NCBI RefSeq assembly: GCF_000585495.1
Contig: NZ_CP007264.1
Coordinates: forward strand, 744,001 to 808,000
DNA from: Thermococcus nautili
GTDB taxonomy: Archaea > Methanobacteriota_B > Thermococci > Thermococcales > Thermococcaceae
Length of the DNA stretch: 64,000 nt
Direction: 5' to 3'
Shown here: positions 9,682 through 18,429 of the stretch, piece after piece
How positions within the stretch are numbered: the stretch's first letter is position 1
How the letters are laid out: every line of letters starts with the position of its first letter
Translations under genes and position numbers: made by a program
Notes under the pieces: model-generated
The model's input: only the letters and a program-made list of their open reading frames with translations
Database searches by the model: none
Told to the model about the DNA's origin: nothing

Positions 9682-9690
9682 AAGGTTTTA
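9682..9690 (+). promoter_or_regulatory. Probable TATA box of acetyl-CoA synthetase alpha gene
   Basis: AAAGGTTTTAAC lies about 55 bases before the start codon at 9740, giving an expected transcript start near 9712 and a leader of some 28 bases that contains GAGGTGAT. The rest of the 220-base gap 9518-9739 shows no gene. Confidence 0.5.
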
Positions 9691-9739
9691 ACTGCCTTTT
9701 ACAGACGTAAAAGCGTGAATGTCATCCGAGGTGATAAAA

Positions 9740-11131
9740 ATGGTTGACCCGAACATCGAAGCCCTTTTCAGGCCGAAGAGCATCGCCGTGATAGGCGCCT
9801 CCGAGAAGCCGGGCAAGATAGGGTACGCGATTATGAAGAACCTCGTGGAGTACGGCTACGAGGGCAAAATATACCCCGTCAACATCAAGGGCGTTGAGAT
9901 TAAGATTGGCAACCGCGTTTTCAAGTCCTACAAGAGCATTCTTGAGGTTCCCGACGAGGTCGACATGGCCGTTATAGTCGTTCCCGCCAAGTTCGTCCCG
10001 CAGGTCGTCGAGGACTGCGGAAAGAAGGGCGTCAAGGTTCTCCCGATTATAAGTTCCGGTTTCGGCGAGCTCGGAGAGGAGGGTAAGAAGATTGAGCAGC
10101 AGCTCGTTGAGACCGCCAGAAAGTACGGCATGAGAATCCTCGGTCCGAACATCTTCGGTGTCGTTTACACTCCAGATAAGCTCAACGCGACCTTTGGTCC
10201 GACCGACGTCCTTCCGGGCCCGCTCGCGCTCATCAGCCAGAGCGGAGCGCTTGGAATAGCCCTAATGGGCTGGACGATTCTTGAGAAGGTCGGCCTCTCA
10301 GCGGTCGTCAGCGTTGGAAACAAGAGCGACATAGACGACGCCGACCTGCTCGAGTTCTTCAAGGAGGACGAGAACACCAAGGCCATACTCATCTACATGG
10401 AGGGCGTCAAGGACGGAAGGAAGTTCATGGAGACCGCGAAGGAGGTCAGCAAGGTCAAGCCGATAGTCATCATCAAGGCCGGAAGGAGCGAGCGCGGTGC
10501 CAAGGCGGCAGCTTCCCACACCGGCTCACTCGCGGGAAGCGACAAGGTTTACGATGCCGCATTCAAGCAGGCAGGCGTCATAAGGGCCTACACCATCGGT
10601 GAGGCCTTCGACTACGCGAGAACCCTCAGCAACCTCCCCGAGCCCGAGGGAGAGAACCTCGTCATAATCACCAACGGCGGTGGAATAGGAGTCATGGCCA
10701 CCGACGCCGCTGAAGAAGCCGGTCTTCACCTCTACGACAACATTGAGGAGCTCAAGGTCTTCGCCAACCACATGCCGCCCTTCGGTTCCTACAAGAACCC
10801 AGTTGACCTGACCGGTATGGCAGGTGCCGAGAGCTACGAGGGAGCCATTAGAGACGCCCTCGCACACCCGGAGATGCACAGCATAGCCGTCCTGTACTGC
10901 CAGACCGCCGTTCTCGACCCGAGGGATTTGGCAGACATAGTCATCCGCGAGTACAACGCCAGCGGAAGGAAGAAGCCCCTCGTCGTTGCCATCGTCGGCG
11001 GAATCGAGGCCAAGGAAGCAATTGACAGGCTCAACGAGGAGGGAATACCAGCCTATCCGGAGCCCGAGCGCGCTATCAAGGCCCTCGCGGCGCTCTACCG
11101 CTGGAGCAGGTGGAAGGCCAAGCAGAAGTGA
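9740..11131 (+). CDS. acdAI: Acetate-CoA ligase (ADP-forming) alpha subunit, ACD I type
   Basis: A 463-residue alpha subunit of ADP-forming acetyl-CoA synthetase, which converts acetyl-CoA, ADP and phosphate to acetate and ATP, the main substrate-level ATP step of peptide and sugar fermentation in Thermococcales. A CoA-binding Rossmann domain (RPKSIAVIGAS...GKIGYAIMKNL) is followed by two succinyl-CoA-ligase-like domains; the phosphorylated histidine lies in AAASHTGSLAGSD near residue 256. GAGGTGAT fixes the ATG at 9740. The sequence closely resembles the Pyrococcus ACD I alpha subunit as I recall it. The beta subunit is not in the window. Confidence 0.92.
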   Translation: MVDPNIEALFRPKSIAVIGASEKPGKIGYAIMKNLVEYGYEGKIYPVNIKGVEIKIGNRVFKSYKSILEVPDEVDMAVIVVPAKFVPQVVEDCGKKGVKVLPIISSGFGELGEEGKKIEQQLVETARKYGMRILGPNIFGVVYTPDKLNATFGPTDVLPGPLALISQSGALGIALMGWTILEKVGLSAVVSVGNKSDIDDADLLEFFKEDENTKAILIYMEGVKDGRKFMETAKEVSKVKPIVIIKAGRSERGAKAAASHTGSLAGSDKVYDAAFKQAGVIRAYTIGEAFDYARTLSNLPEPEGENLVIITNGGGIGVMATDAAEEAGLHLYDNIEELKVFANHMPPFGSYKNPVDLTGMAGAESYEGAIRDALAHPEMHSIAVLYCQTAVLDPRDLADIVIREYNASGRKKPLVVAIVGGIEAKEAIDRLNEEGIPAYPEPERAIKALAALYRWSRWKAKQK

Positions 11132-11191
11132 ATTTCGCTTCTTCTCCAAAATCTTTTTATACTTCCAACGCGTAATTCAGTGAGGGTCGTG

Positions 11192-11794
11192 ATGAAGCGC
11201 TGGCTGAAACTTTTTGGAATCGTTCTCTTCACAATCGGTTTCGTCCTTGCCGCGACTTACGACCGGCCGAACTGCTCGGGAATTGCCTGTCCTTTCACGT
11301 TTCCCGCCCTTGAGTTAAAGGCTAACTCAGGGAATGTTTTCGTGTGGCCTCCAAATGCCACACCTCCAAACGTCACCTACGATGCCAACGGGGGCTATTT
11401 CGTCTTCCTGAGCGATTACTTCGTCCCCCTGCGGGAGTTCTACCTGAAAGTTTCAGGCAGGGTCGGATTCAACGTCAGCGGGACGCTAACGATTTTTCCG
11501 GGGAGGGACTTCAGGGAGCTTGAGGCAACCTACATCAACGGCACCCTCCACGTGGGGGACACTCTCTACGGAAGGCGCATTCGGGGAATACTCGTAGAAA
11601 ACGGGACGAGGATAAGGGCCATGGCCGTTTACGACGACCCTGCGAGCTACTTTGAGTTCAAGAACTGCACCAAGCACCACCGAGAGATTGTTGAGGCCTG
11701 CCGCGCCAGTGGCTCCCCGGAGTACCAGCTTCCCCTCGGCGTCGGGCTCATGGTTCTTGGCTTTGGCCTGTTCTGGCTGGGGATGAAGCTTTAA
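11192..11794 (+). CDS. Hypothetical membrane-anchored protein, 200 aa
   Basis: Not recognised. Two hydrophobic segments bracket an extracellular domain: an N-terminal signal anchor (residues 5-20) and a C-terminal helix (about 183-200, ending in FWLGMKL). The middle has several N-x-T/S sequons (for example NATPPNVTY and NVSGTL) and four cysteines in two pairs, arguing for a glycosylated, possibly disulfide-bonded exported domain rich in beta strands. The ATG at 11192 follows GAGGGTCGTG. Confidence 0.6.
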   Translation: MKRWLKLFGIVLFTIGFVLAATYDRPNCSGIACPFTFPALELKANSGNVFVWPPNATPPNVTYDANGGYFVFLSDYFVPLREFYLKVSGRVGFNVSGTLTIFPGRDFRELEATYINGTLHVGDTLYGRRIRGILVENGTRIRAMAVYDDPASYFEFKNCTKHHREIVEACRASGSPEYQLPLGVGLMVLGFGLFWLGMKL

Positions 11795-11826
11795 GTTCCC
11801 ACCCCAATTTTTCCACGGTGGCAGGC

Positions 11827-12525
11827 ATGCTCATGGCACTCATAAGCGATATTCATTCGAACCTTGAAGCCCTCGAAGCCGTGTGGGACGAGATTAAGGA
11901 TGCAGACGCCTTCCTCTGCATGGGCGACCTCGTTGGCTACGGGGCAAGCCCGAACGAGGTCGTTGAGTTCGTGCGGAAGCAAATGGGGAGGAGAACCTTT
12001 CCCTGCGTCAGAGGAAACCACGACAACGCCATAGCCTTCGGCGCGGACTGGAGCTTCAACCCATACGCGAGACAGGCCGTAAGGTGGCACCAGCGCGTCA
12101 TGACCGTCGAGAACCTTGAGTTCCTCAGGCGACTTCCAGTAAGGCAACTCTTCACGGACGACACGGGCAGAAGCTACCTTCTCATCCACGGTTCGCCGAG
12201 GGCGCCCCTCGACGAGTACCTCTTCCCCTGGCTTCCCGAGAGCGAGTTTAGAGCGGTTCTGAGCTACGTCCGCCAGGACGACCTGCTTCTCGGCCACACC
12301 CACGTACCGATGCTGAAGGAAATCGGGGGAAGGAGAATAATAAACCCCGGCTCCGTCGGCCAGCCGAGGGACGGGGACTGGCGGGCGAGCTACGTGCTGA
12401 TGGACACGGAAAGGGGAGAAGTGACCTTCCACCGGGTCGAATATGACGTCGAAGAGAGCGCGAGGAAGATAATAGAGGCAGGATTGCCAAGGTTTTTAGC
12501 GGACAGACTCTTTGAGGGCCTTTAG
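11827..12525 (+). CDS. Metallophosphoesterase (YfcE/MJ0936-like)
   Basis: A 232-residue calcineurin-like phosphodiesterase. Metal ligands are seen in sequence order: DIHSN (residues 7-11), GDLVGYG, GNHDNA, HGSPR and GHTHVP. This is the binuclear centre of archaeal phosphodiesterases acting on cyclic or simple phosphodiesters in the cytoplasm. GGTGG five bases upstream supports the ATG at 11827. The end overlaps a convergent PRC-barrel gene by four bases. Confidence 0.88.
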   Translation: MLMALISDIHSNLEALEAVWDEIKDADAFLCMGDLVGYGASPNEVVEFVRKQMGRRTFPCVRGNHDNAIAFGADWSFNPYARQAVRWHQRVMTVENLEFLRRLPVRQLFTDDTGRSYLLIHGSPRAPLDEYLFPWLPESEFRAVLSYVRQDDLLLGHTHVPMLKEIGGRRIINPGSVGQPRDGDWRASYVLMDTERGEVTFHRVEYDVEESARKIIEAGLPRFLADRLFEGL

Positions 12526-12857
12526 TCCTTTTTCTTCAGACCGCCCTCAAGGGTTCCCCTCGGTCTCGGGGAGGTTGCCTTCGGAAGGCGTTTGAGCTTG
12601 GAGCGGACTGCGAGCTTGTTGGTGTCTATTATTATGACCTCGCCTATGCTCTTCACTGCACTCACGGGGATGAGGAGAAGCCCCTCGTGGTCGGTAACGA
12701 ACTCGCTCGTGTCGAGGTCCTCGTCGGGCTCGGCGACGATTACAAGGATTTCACCGGTCTCCTCGTCGAAACTGAGGTCGTAGACCCACCCGAGTCTTAT
12801 TCCAGTGTCAGTTATGAGCTCAACATCCCTAAGCTTGGATGCCATTATCTTGACCAT
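12522..12857 (-). CDS. PRC-barrel domain protein
   Basis: A 111-residue protein of one PRC-barrel domain (about residues 8-85): ASKLRDVELITDTGIRLG, the strand pair around FDEETGEILVIVAEP, then a basic tail. PRC barrels occur in RimM (ribosome maturation) and in archaeal stand-alone proteins that associate with CdvB/FtsZ or RNA. The true start is 12857, where GGTGGCGGAG precedes ATG; longer open sequence upstream lacks a ribosome binding site. The archaeal role is not settled. Confidence 0.8.
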   Translation of the reverse strand: MVKIMASKLRDVELITDTGIRLGWVYDLSFDEETGEILVIVAEPDEDLDTSEFVTDHEGLLLIPVSAVKSIGEVIIIDTNKLAVRSKLKRLPKATSPRPRGTLEGGLKKKD

Positions 12858-12945
12858 CTCCGCCACCTCTGGGATTAATCGTGTAACCCCTTGGGGATTA
12901 ACGTATAAAACCTTTTTCCAAAGGAATCCAAAAACGGGAAGGGAA

Positions 12946-13359
12946 TCAAGCCTTCTTGGCCTGCAACTCCTGCGCCTTCTTGGCGAGCTCCCCGAGCTGG
13001 GCCTCAAGCTTCTTCAGAGCTTCCTGGGTCTTCGCGATTGCCTCGTCGTACTCCTTTATGCGCTCCTCGAGGTACTCGATGGCGCTATCGAGGTTCTTCT
13101 CGACGGCGTAGCCGGCTCCAACGCTCACAATCGCGTTCTCCTTGTCGGTTATCTTACCCTTGAGGAAGGAACCGGCCCCAATCGGAACGAGGATTTCAAC
13201 CTCTCCCTCGGTCTTCTTGAGCTCCTCCAGCGTCTCCTTGACGGCCTTAAACTCGTCCCTTCCGAGGGTGAGGAGCTCAAGGTTCTGGGCCAGCAACTGA
13301 GCCTGCGCCTGCAGGAGCTGATACTCGTAAGCGAGCTTCTCCATCTCCTTCTCAACCAT
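12946..13359 (-). CDS. pfdA: Prefoldin alpha subunit
   Basis: A 137-residue prefoldin alpha subunit, part of the jellyfish-shaped hexamer that hands unfolded proteins to the group II chaperonin. Two long coiled-coil helices (residues 1-45 and 90-137, rich in E, K, A and L heptads) flank a central beta hairpin region ([18 protein letters not shown]...IVSVGAGY). GGTGG five bases upstream fixes the ATG at 13359. It appears monocistronic. Confidence 0.94.
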   Translation of the reverse strand: MVEKEMEKLAYEYQLLQAQAQLLAQNLELLTLGRDEFKAVKETLEELKKTEGEVEILVPIGAGSFLKGKITDKENAIVSVGAGYAVEKNLDSAIEYLEERIKEYDEAIAKTQEALKKLEAQLGELAKKAQELQAKKA

Positions 13360-13421
13360 CGCTACCACCGGAGAAACTACGGAGGGAGGCTTTTAAGGTT
13401 TGGGTTAAAAGAAAGGGGAAA

Positions 13422-14312
13422 TCAGCCAAGGATTTCCTCAGCGATTCTCTCGGCAATCTCCTTGAGCGCTTTGCTCGCCGGGCTGTCGGGGAAGGCCTCA
13501 ACGACGGGTTTAAGCATCGCCATGCTCTTTGGGATGGCCCTGTCGTAGGGGACCTCGCCGATAACGGGAATCCCCTCGGCCTCGGCCCACTCCCTAAGGG
13601 CGGTAAAGCCCGGGTTCAAGTCGGCCTTGTTGATTATCAGATAAGCCGGCTGTCTGAAGTGCTGAACGACCTTGTAAGCCCTCTGAACGTCGCTGAGCGA
13701 AGCAGGAGTAGGCTCGGCAATCAGTATCGTCAAATCGGCCCCACCTATGCTCGCTATCACCTGACAGCCGATTCCGGCCGCGCTATCAACAATCATGTGC
13801 TCCAGGTTGAGCTCGTCCATCAGCTTCTTCGCCCACTCCTTTTCCTCGGTGACGAGCTTACCGCTCTCGGGCCTGCCGACGTCGAGCTGGGCCGAGATTA
13901 TCGGGAATCCGTACTTGGTGGTCGCCTTTCTGATAACGCCGGAGCGGGCCTGCTCAAGGGTTATCGTCCCAGGAACAGGGCAAACTAAACCGCAGACGTT
14001 GCAGCCCTCGCAGGTGAGCTCGTTGACGATGTAGTTGCCGTCCTCGTCGATGTAGATGCTCTCGTAGGGACAGCGCTCGTAGCAGATTCCACAGCGGACG
14101 CAGGTCTCGGTGTTTATCTTAGCCACCTTCGCGCCTATGTGCTCCCTCTCTTCCTCCCACTCCTCAACGCCGAGGAGCAGGCCGAGGTTCGGCGCCTCCG
14201 CATCGGCATCGACAGCGATGAGCTTATACCTATCCTTCAGGAAGTAGAGGAGCGAGGCCGTTATCGTGCTCTTCCCGACGCCACCCTTACCGCTCGCAAT
14301 CGCTACCTGCAT
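13422..14312 (-). CDS. MinD-type ATPase with inserted ferredoxin domain (second of pair)
   Basis: A 296-residue P-loop ATPase of COG1149. Deviant Walker A GKGGVGKST is at residues 8-16. Between the ATPase halves sits a two-cluster ferredoxin insert with CVRCGICYERCP and CEGCNVCGLVCP (residues about 73-120). Family members include Orp3/Orp4 of Desulfovibrio and relatives of the NBP35/Mrp scaffold; they handle Fe-S or mixed-metal clusters. The start overlaps the stop of its paralogue in TGATG, so the two are coupled and may form a heterodimer. Confidence 0.88.
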   Translation of the reverse strand: MQVAIASGKGGVGKSTITASLLYFLKDRYKLIAVDADAEAPNLGLLLGVEEWEEEREHIGAKVAKINTETCVRCGICYERCPYESIYIDEDGNYIVNELTCEGCNVCGLVCPVPGTITLEQARSGVIRKATTKYGFPIISAQLDVGRPESGKLVTEEKEWAKKLMDELNLEHMIVDSAAGIGCQVIASIGGADLTILIAEPTPASLSDVQRAYKVVQHFRQPAYLIINKADLNPGFTALREWAEAEGIPVIGEVPYDRAIPKSMAMLKPVVEAFPDSPASKALKEIAERIAEEILG

Positions 14313-15181
14313 CACTCACCACCTCCAAGGAAGCCGGCAACCCTCTCGGCCAGCTCGCGGAAGATTTTCGCCTCGGGAACGTCCTCAAGGACGATAGGCC
14401 TTCCGCTTACGTAGCTCCTCACGATGTTTTCGCTGTAGGGGATTTCAGCGACGACCTCAGCGCCGTACTTCTCCGCTATCTCCCTCACCTTCCCGACGTC
14501 GCCGAGGTCTGCCCTGTTGACGACGACCCAGGTCTTGAGGCCCATCAGCTTCCCGAGCTGGAGAATGAGCTCGGTGTCGTGGATTCCGAGTGGGGTCGGC
14601 TCGGTTACCGCGATGAGGAGCTTCGACCCCTCTATGGCCTTCGAAACGGTGTTGCCGGTTCCCGCCGCCGTGTCAACCATCAGGAGCTCGTAGTCGAGGT
14701 TTCTGGCCCTCTTCTTGGCCTCAACGACGAGGGGCATCGAGCGCTCTTCCCCTTCCCTAAGCTTCCCGGTGACGAGGGTGAAGCCGTAGGGCGTTTCCGT
14801 CACGTAGGTGTGGCCGATGACGCGAAAGGCTTCCAGAATCGCCCCTGGAACGGGACAGACTATCTCACAGGCCCGACAGCCCGAACAGAGGTTCGGCATG
14901 AGGAAGGGCGTCCCGTCCTTCAGGGTTATTATCGCGTGCTCCTCGCAGACTTCTGCACACTTCCTGCACTTGGTGCACTTTGAGTAGTCGAACTTCGGCA
15001 TGAACTGGTTCACAGGCTCCTCGCCGGCCAGCTCAACGCCGAGGAGCAGGTGGTCGTTCGGCGCCTCGACGTCCAGGTCAGCTAAGACCAGCTTGAAGCG
15101 CCTCGCAAGCTCGACCGCGAGGTTAATCGCGACGGTTGACTTTCCGGTTCCTCCCTTTCCACCGCTCACGGCTATCTGCAA
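14312..15181 (-). CDS. MinD-type ATPase with inserted ferredoxin domain (first of pair)
   Basis: A 289-residue paralogue of the downstream ATPase. Walker A GKGGTGKST is at residues 8-16, with a ferredoxin-like insert CTKCRKCAEVCEE and CSGCRACEIVCP. The start is TTG at 15181 with GGAGGTGAGAG upstream. The pair resembles the two ATPases of the Desulfovibrio orange-protein complex. The head-to-head gap to the ferritin-like gene holds promoters for both directions. Function in metal-cluster assembly is inferred from family and from NifX-like genes in the same window. Confidence 0.88.
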   Translation of the reverse strand: MQIAVSGGKGGTGKSTVAINLAVELARRFKLVLADLDVEAPNDHLLLGVELAGEEPVNQFMPKFDYSKCTKCRKCAEVCEEHAIITLKDGTPFLMPNLCSGCRACEIVCPVPGAILEAFRVIGHTYVTETPYGFTLVTGKLREGEERSMPLVVEAKKRARNLDYELLMVDTAAGTGNTVSKAIEGSKLLIAVTEPTPLGIHDTELILQLGKLMGLKTWVVVNRADLGDVGKVREIAEKYGAEVVAEIPYSENIVRSYVSGRPIVLEDVPEAKIFRELAERVAGFLGGGE

Positions 15182-15293
15182 GCTCTCACCTCCGGAAATT
15201 AGGGAAGCCGAATTCCTTTTAAGCTTTGTGCATAATCACGAAAGTCGCGAAAGATTTTTATTCACTCAAGGTTATTAAAACTCGGTGATGGGC

Positions 15294-15770
15294 ATGGAGA
15301 GCGTCGTGAGGATAGAGAAAAAGAAGGCTGAAGTCTACAGGGCGCTGATTCCGCTCGTCCCGAGGGATTTCAGGGACGACCTCAAACTGCTCGCGAGCCA
15401 CGCCGAGAGGAACGCGAAGCTCCTCGAGGGCGTTGAGTTGCCTGCAGACACGAGGGGACTGAAGGAAGTCGAGGTTGCCCTTGAGTTCCTTGAGAAGGCC
15501 CTCGCTGACCCCGAAGCGACCGTTGAGGACTACTACCGCTACGCTATCGACGCGGAGGAAGCGACGGCAAAGCTTTACTCGGAGCTGAGCATGAAGGCCA
15601 AATCAGAAAAGGCAAGGAGGCTCTTTCGCTGGCTGGCCGAGATAAGCAGGGAGCACGCCGAAATCCTGAGGAGGCACCTCGAGATGTGGGAGTTCATGCA
15701 GGAGAACGTTGGGGAGGAAGAAATTCCAGAAGATTTAATCGAACAGTGGTTCGAGGACATCGACCTGTGA
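15294..15770 (+). CDS. Ferritin-like (rubrerythrin-family) protein
   Basis: A 158-residue four-helix ferritin-like protein. Putative di-iron ligands are seen as repeated E-x-x-H patterns: SHAERNAK (residues 32-39), DAEEATAKLY and ISREHAEILRRH. No rubredoxin domain follows, unlike classical rubrerythrin. A TATA-like AAAGATTTTTATT at about 15249 and GGTGATGGGC support the ATG at 15294. It is divergent from the ferredoxin-ATPases and followed by a NifX-like gene, which suggests iron handling or oxidative defence linked with them. Confidence 0.75.
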   Translation: MESVVRIEKKKAEVYRALIPLVPRDFRDDLKLLASHAERNAKLLEGVELPADTRGLKEVEVALEFLEKALADPEATVEDYYRYAIDAEEATAKLYSELSMKAKSEKARRLFRWLAEISREHAEILRRHLEMWEFMQENVGEEEIPEDLIEQWFEDIDL

Positions 15771-15825
15771 TTAGGCTCCCCTAAATCTTTTTAAAGGGCC
15801 CTTCGAGCTTTCAGCGGTGGTGCTC

Positions 15826-16233
15826 ATGAGGTGCCTTAAGGTCGCGTTCGGAATGGAGGACGATGAACACCTGATAGACGCGCACTACGGCGACTCCGAG
15901 TTCTTCGCAATCTACGAGGTCTGCGAAGACGGGAGCGTAAGGCTCATCGAGAAGAGGCCGAACAAGGCTAAGGACTTCGAAGAAGAGGACGAGGGGCACG
16001 GCGACCCGAGGAAGTTTAAAGCAGTGGTGAGCCAGCTCCTCGACGTTGACGTCCTCGCCGCGTTCAGAATGGGGCCGAACTTCCTGAGAATTCGCGACAA
16101 GACCAACAAGGTTGCCTTCTTCACGAGGACGAGGGATTTGAAGCTCGCCCTTCAGAGGCTCATTGAGAACTTCGACGACCTCTGGGAGCAGGTACAGGCG
16201 AAGAAGGCTGAAAAGCCCCCAATCGAGGAGTGA
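15826..16233 (+). CDS. NifX/NifB-type dinitrogenase cofactor domain protein
   Basis: A 135-residue protein with a dinitrogenase iron-molybdenum cofactor (MTH1175-like) fold. Visible features: strand LKVAFGMED, the HYGDSEFFAIYEV motif in which family members carry a metal-site His, and the conserved LLDVDVLAAFRMGPN segment. Unlike other family members the C-terminus is a charged helix (DLKLALQRLIENFDDLWEQVQ). It binds or delivers Fe/Mo-type clusters by family inference. A CTTTTTAAAG box at about 15787 and GGTGGTGCTC precede the ATG. Confidence 0.75.
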   Translation: MRCLKVAFGMEDDEHLIDAHYGDSEFFAIYEVCEDGSVRLIEKRPNKAKDFEEEDEGHGDPRKFKAVVSQLLDVDVLAAFRMGPNFLRIRDKTNKVAFFTRTRDLKLALQRLIENFDDLWEQVQAKKAEKPPIEE

Positions 16234-16236
16234 GCC

Positions 16237-16668
16237 ATGCGCTTCTGGGGCATAGAGCCGAAGGTGGCGCTTTTCGCTTTTCCCTACGCACTCCTCGCCT
16301 TCTACCTGAACTCCGCCCTTGGACTCCAGACTTTGCGATTCCCGGAAGTCGGGGCAGTTCTCGTTATCGTCGGAGTTGCACTGTGGCTCATCTGCTACCT
16401 TCAGGTTTCAAAAGCTTACAGGGAAGGAGAACTGCTGACGGAAGGCTGTTACTCCCGCGTCAGGCACCCGATATACTCAATCTGGGGCCTCCTGATAATC
16501 CCCGGCTTCTCCTTCACCATAGGGGGCTTCATGCTCGGCTTACCCATGGTTTACTGGTTCGCCGTGGTGAAGTTTATAGGCGATGAGGAGAAGGCTTTGG
16601 AGGAGCGGTTCGGCGATGGGTGGCGGGAATACGCGGAAAGAACGCCCCGGTTCCTACCGAGGCTTTGA
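16237..16668 (+). CDS. Isoprenylcysteine/phospholipid methyltransferase-family membrane protein
   Basis: A 143-residue integral membrane protein of the ICMT/PEMT superfamily with about four membrane segments. The signature is the SAM-binding RVRHPIYSIWGL (RHPxY) motif around residue 76 and the C-terminal EEKALEERFGDGWREYAERTPRFLP, as in NnrU/Ste14-like enzymes. It should methylate a lipid or small molecule; the substrate is unknown. It starts three bases after the NifX-like gene, so it is probably cotranscribed with it. Confidence 0.8.
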   Translation: MRFWGIEPKVALFAFPYALLAFYLNSALGLQTLRFPEVGAVLVIVGVALWLICYLQVSKAYREGELLTEGCYSRVRHPIYSIWGLLIIPGFSFTIGGFMLGLPMVYWFAVVKFIGDEEKALEERFGDGWREYAERTPRFLPRL

Positions 16669-17146
16669 GCTTCTGCCGGTTCACCTCTACGTTCTCGTCC
16701 ATCTGAAGAAAGCGGGAGTTGACTACGCCAAGATGATGGCGAAGGTGAGCGGTTTACCCCTTGAGCTCATCGAAGATGCGATAAACGACCTCCTCGAGCT
16801 CGGGTTGATTGAGCGCGACTCGGGAAGCGCGATAAAGAGAAGCAGGGCGCGCTTCAAGAAGGCCTTCGAGGTTCACAAGCACCACACCTACTACCGCCTC
16901 TCCCGCGAGGGCGAGCTCTTCGTCCGCTCGATTGACGAGTGGTGGCTTAAGCGGTACTTCAACAGCCTCATTCCAGACGGCTGGAAGGTCGTTAACGCCC
17001 TTGTAGAAAGCAGGGACGTGAGGGAAGCGGGCAGGAAAGTCCAACTCAACGACAACATCATCGAGGAGCTCAAAATACTGCGCTTCGTGACGGAAAAGGG
17101 CAGAAAAACGGAGTTCTTCAAGAGGCTGTGGGAATTTCTCCAGTAA
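16616..17146 (+). CDS. Thermococcales hypothetical protein with winged-helix features
   Basis: About 176 residues, cytoplasmic. Two winged-helix-like stretches are seen: residues 18-60 (VHLYVLVHLKKAGVDYAKMMAKVSGLPLELIEDAINDLLELGLIERD), reading as a DNA-binding helix-turn-helix, and a C-terminal one (VVNALVESRDVREAGRKVQLNDNIIEELKILRFV). A role as a DUF2250-like transcription regulator is plausible. It overlaps the methyltransferase gene by 53 bases if the ATG at 16616 is used; the start is uncertain because no strong ribosome binding site lies nearby. Confidence 0.6.
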   Translation: MGGGNTRKERPGSYRGFELLPVHLYVLVHLKKAGVDYAKMMAKVSGLPLELIEDAINDLLELGLIERDSGSAIKRSRARFKKAFEVHKHHTYYRLSREGELFVRSIDEWWLKRYFNSLIPDGWKVVNALVESRDVREAGRKVQLNDNIIEELKILRFVTEKGRKTEFFKRLWEFLQ

Positions 17147-17170
17147 AGAGGCAACAAAAATAGACTAAAA

Positions 17171-17593
17171 TCAGGAGCGGGTAACGTTCGCAACGGTGGC
17201 GTTCTGAATCGCAGTGGTGAGGACTTCGTAGGCGTCCCTGAGGGTGAAGTAAGCGTTCCTGACGAGTATCATGACGCGGTAGCTTCCAAGGCTCGCGAGG
17301 ATGTTGCCCCCAGCAGAAACCTCAGTTGCCTTCTCCATGAAAGTCGTTGCGTTGGTGTAAAGCTCCATCGCCCTGGAAAGGGTGGTGTTGTCCACTCCAA
17401 GCTCAACTGCCTTCTGGTAGGTGGCGTTGAACTCAGGGAGCAGGGCGTTGTAGTTCCTGTAGTAGAAGTACGTCAGCATCATTATTGTCGTTGGGGAAAC
17501 CCCGCTCGTCGTCGTCAATGAAACTGCACCGGCCTGTGGCACTGCCATTCCGAGGAGAAGCACTCCGAGTATTGCAAGGGCCACCTTTCTCAT
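17171..17593 (-). CDS. Secreted hypothetical protein, 140 aa
   Basis: Function not recognised. A clear signal peptide (MRKVALAILGVLLLGMAVPQAGA, cleavage near residue 23) is followed by a helical, sequon-rich domain (NATYQ, NNTTL, NATTF, NATVANVT). No membrane anchor or CGP signal at the C-terminus, so it may be released. GGGTGAGACC precedes the ATG. A palindrome (17606-17617) sits between its TATA box (about 17625-17633, TTTATATTT on this strand) and the start codon, indicating control by a repressor. Confidence 0.65.
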   Translation of the reverse strand: MRKVALAILGVLLLGMAVPQAGAVSLTTTSGVSPTTIMMLTYFYYRNYNALLPEFNATYQKAVELGVDNTTLSRAMELYTNATTFMEKATEVSAGGNILASLGSYRVMILVRNAYFTLRDAYEVLTTAIQNATVANVTRS

Positions 17594-17605
17594 GGTCTCA
17601 CCCAA

Positions 17606-17617
17606 AATGTGCACATT
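17606..17617. promoter_or_regulatory. 12-bp palindrome AATGTGCACATT, candidate operator
   Basis: A perfect palindrome located between the TATA box and the start codon of the secreted protein gene, the usual place for an archaeal repressor site. Its core TGTGCACA resembles the palindrome at 23608-23621 in front of a NifX-like gene. Confidence 0.45.
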
Positions 17618-17688
17618 CATTCAGAAATATAAATCTAACGGGCCGGGTTCAGTCAAATATTGGACAGCGAAGACGAGGTTCCAAAGTA

Positions 17689-18429
17689 CTACGGCACTTC
17701 AACCACGTACTTCTTGTTTCCCTCCTCAAAACCCTTGAAAGAGCCGAGTTTGAGACCGAGGAGGGCTTTTTCAAGGTCGGTAACCTTCATCGCGGCAAGA
17801 TGAGTAACGCCCGTACCCTTTAGAAACTCCGGCAAGAGCTGTCCGGTTGGTCCGGTCAGAACGAAGAGCTTTGCTCTCTTAGACCTTTCAAGGAGCATGT
17901 CAATGGTTCCATTCACGAGGCAGGTTGCGCTCGCTATCACCGCGTCCATCTCGGGAAGCAGGTGGTACTCCAGGGCATCGCTAAAGGTATCCTTGTCCCA
18001 GAGGCGAGCGTTCCTCTCAAAGACGTATATCTCATAGCCCCTGGCCCGCAGTTCCCTTACGAGAGGGGGCATGTTGCCTATCAAGGCAACTTTTCCCGCG
18101 TTTTCGGGAATCAAGTCCAGTACATCAACCCACTCGGCATCAGCCAAGTCTATGTGATACTGTGAAACCGCGTTGATGGCCGCCAAGGCGAGGGTTCTCT
18201 CAATAGAGTTTATGCTGTCGGCCCGTTCTATGAACGCTTCAAGCGATGGTTCTGTTACTGAGTTTCGGTAGCGCTGAACCTCCTCGGGGAGGGTCATCGC
18301 AACTCCCAGGGCCCTTCCTTCCGGCCCTTGAACCAGAACCCACGTGTAGGGCAGTGCAAAACCAAAATCCACCAGCCTGAGACCCTTCGTGAGCTTCAAA
18401 GCTTCGCGCTTGATTCTCCCGAGCAGCAT
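17689..18429 (-). CDS. DUF364/DUF4213 putative heavy-metal chelation protein
   Basis: A 246-residue cytoplasmic protein with an N-terminal enolase-like (DUF4213) part and a C-terminal Rossmann-like DUF364 domain (KVALIGNMPPLVRELRARG...YEIYVFERN, then VIASATCLVNGTIDMLLER). A Dehalobacter/Desulfitobacterium structure led to the suggestion of metal chelation. Here it is the last gene of an ABC importer operon, overlapping the ATPase gene by 34 bases, which fits metal or metallophore handling after uptake. GGAGGTGGTTGA precedes the ATG. Confidence 0.82.
   Translation of the reverse strand: MLLGRIKREALKLTKGLRLVDFGFALPYTWVLVQGPEGRALGVAMTLPEEVQRYRNSVTEPSLEAFIERADSINSIERTLALAAINAVSQYHIDLADAEWVDVLDLIPENAGKVALIGNMPPLVRELRARGYEIYVFERNARLWDKDTFSDALEYHLLPEMDAVIASATCLVNGTIDMLLERSKRAKLFVLTGPTGQLLPEFLKGTGVTHLAAMKVTDLEKALLGLKLGSFKGFEEGNKKYVVEVP

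Noticed and set aside
15225-15241. TGTGCATAATCACGA near the MinD-ATPase/ferritin promoters as a third copy of the NifX-gene operator
   Set aside because: Only one half-site matches well and it lies upstream of both TATA boxes, unlike the two accepted sites.
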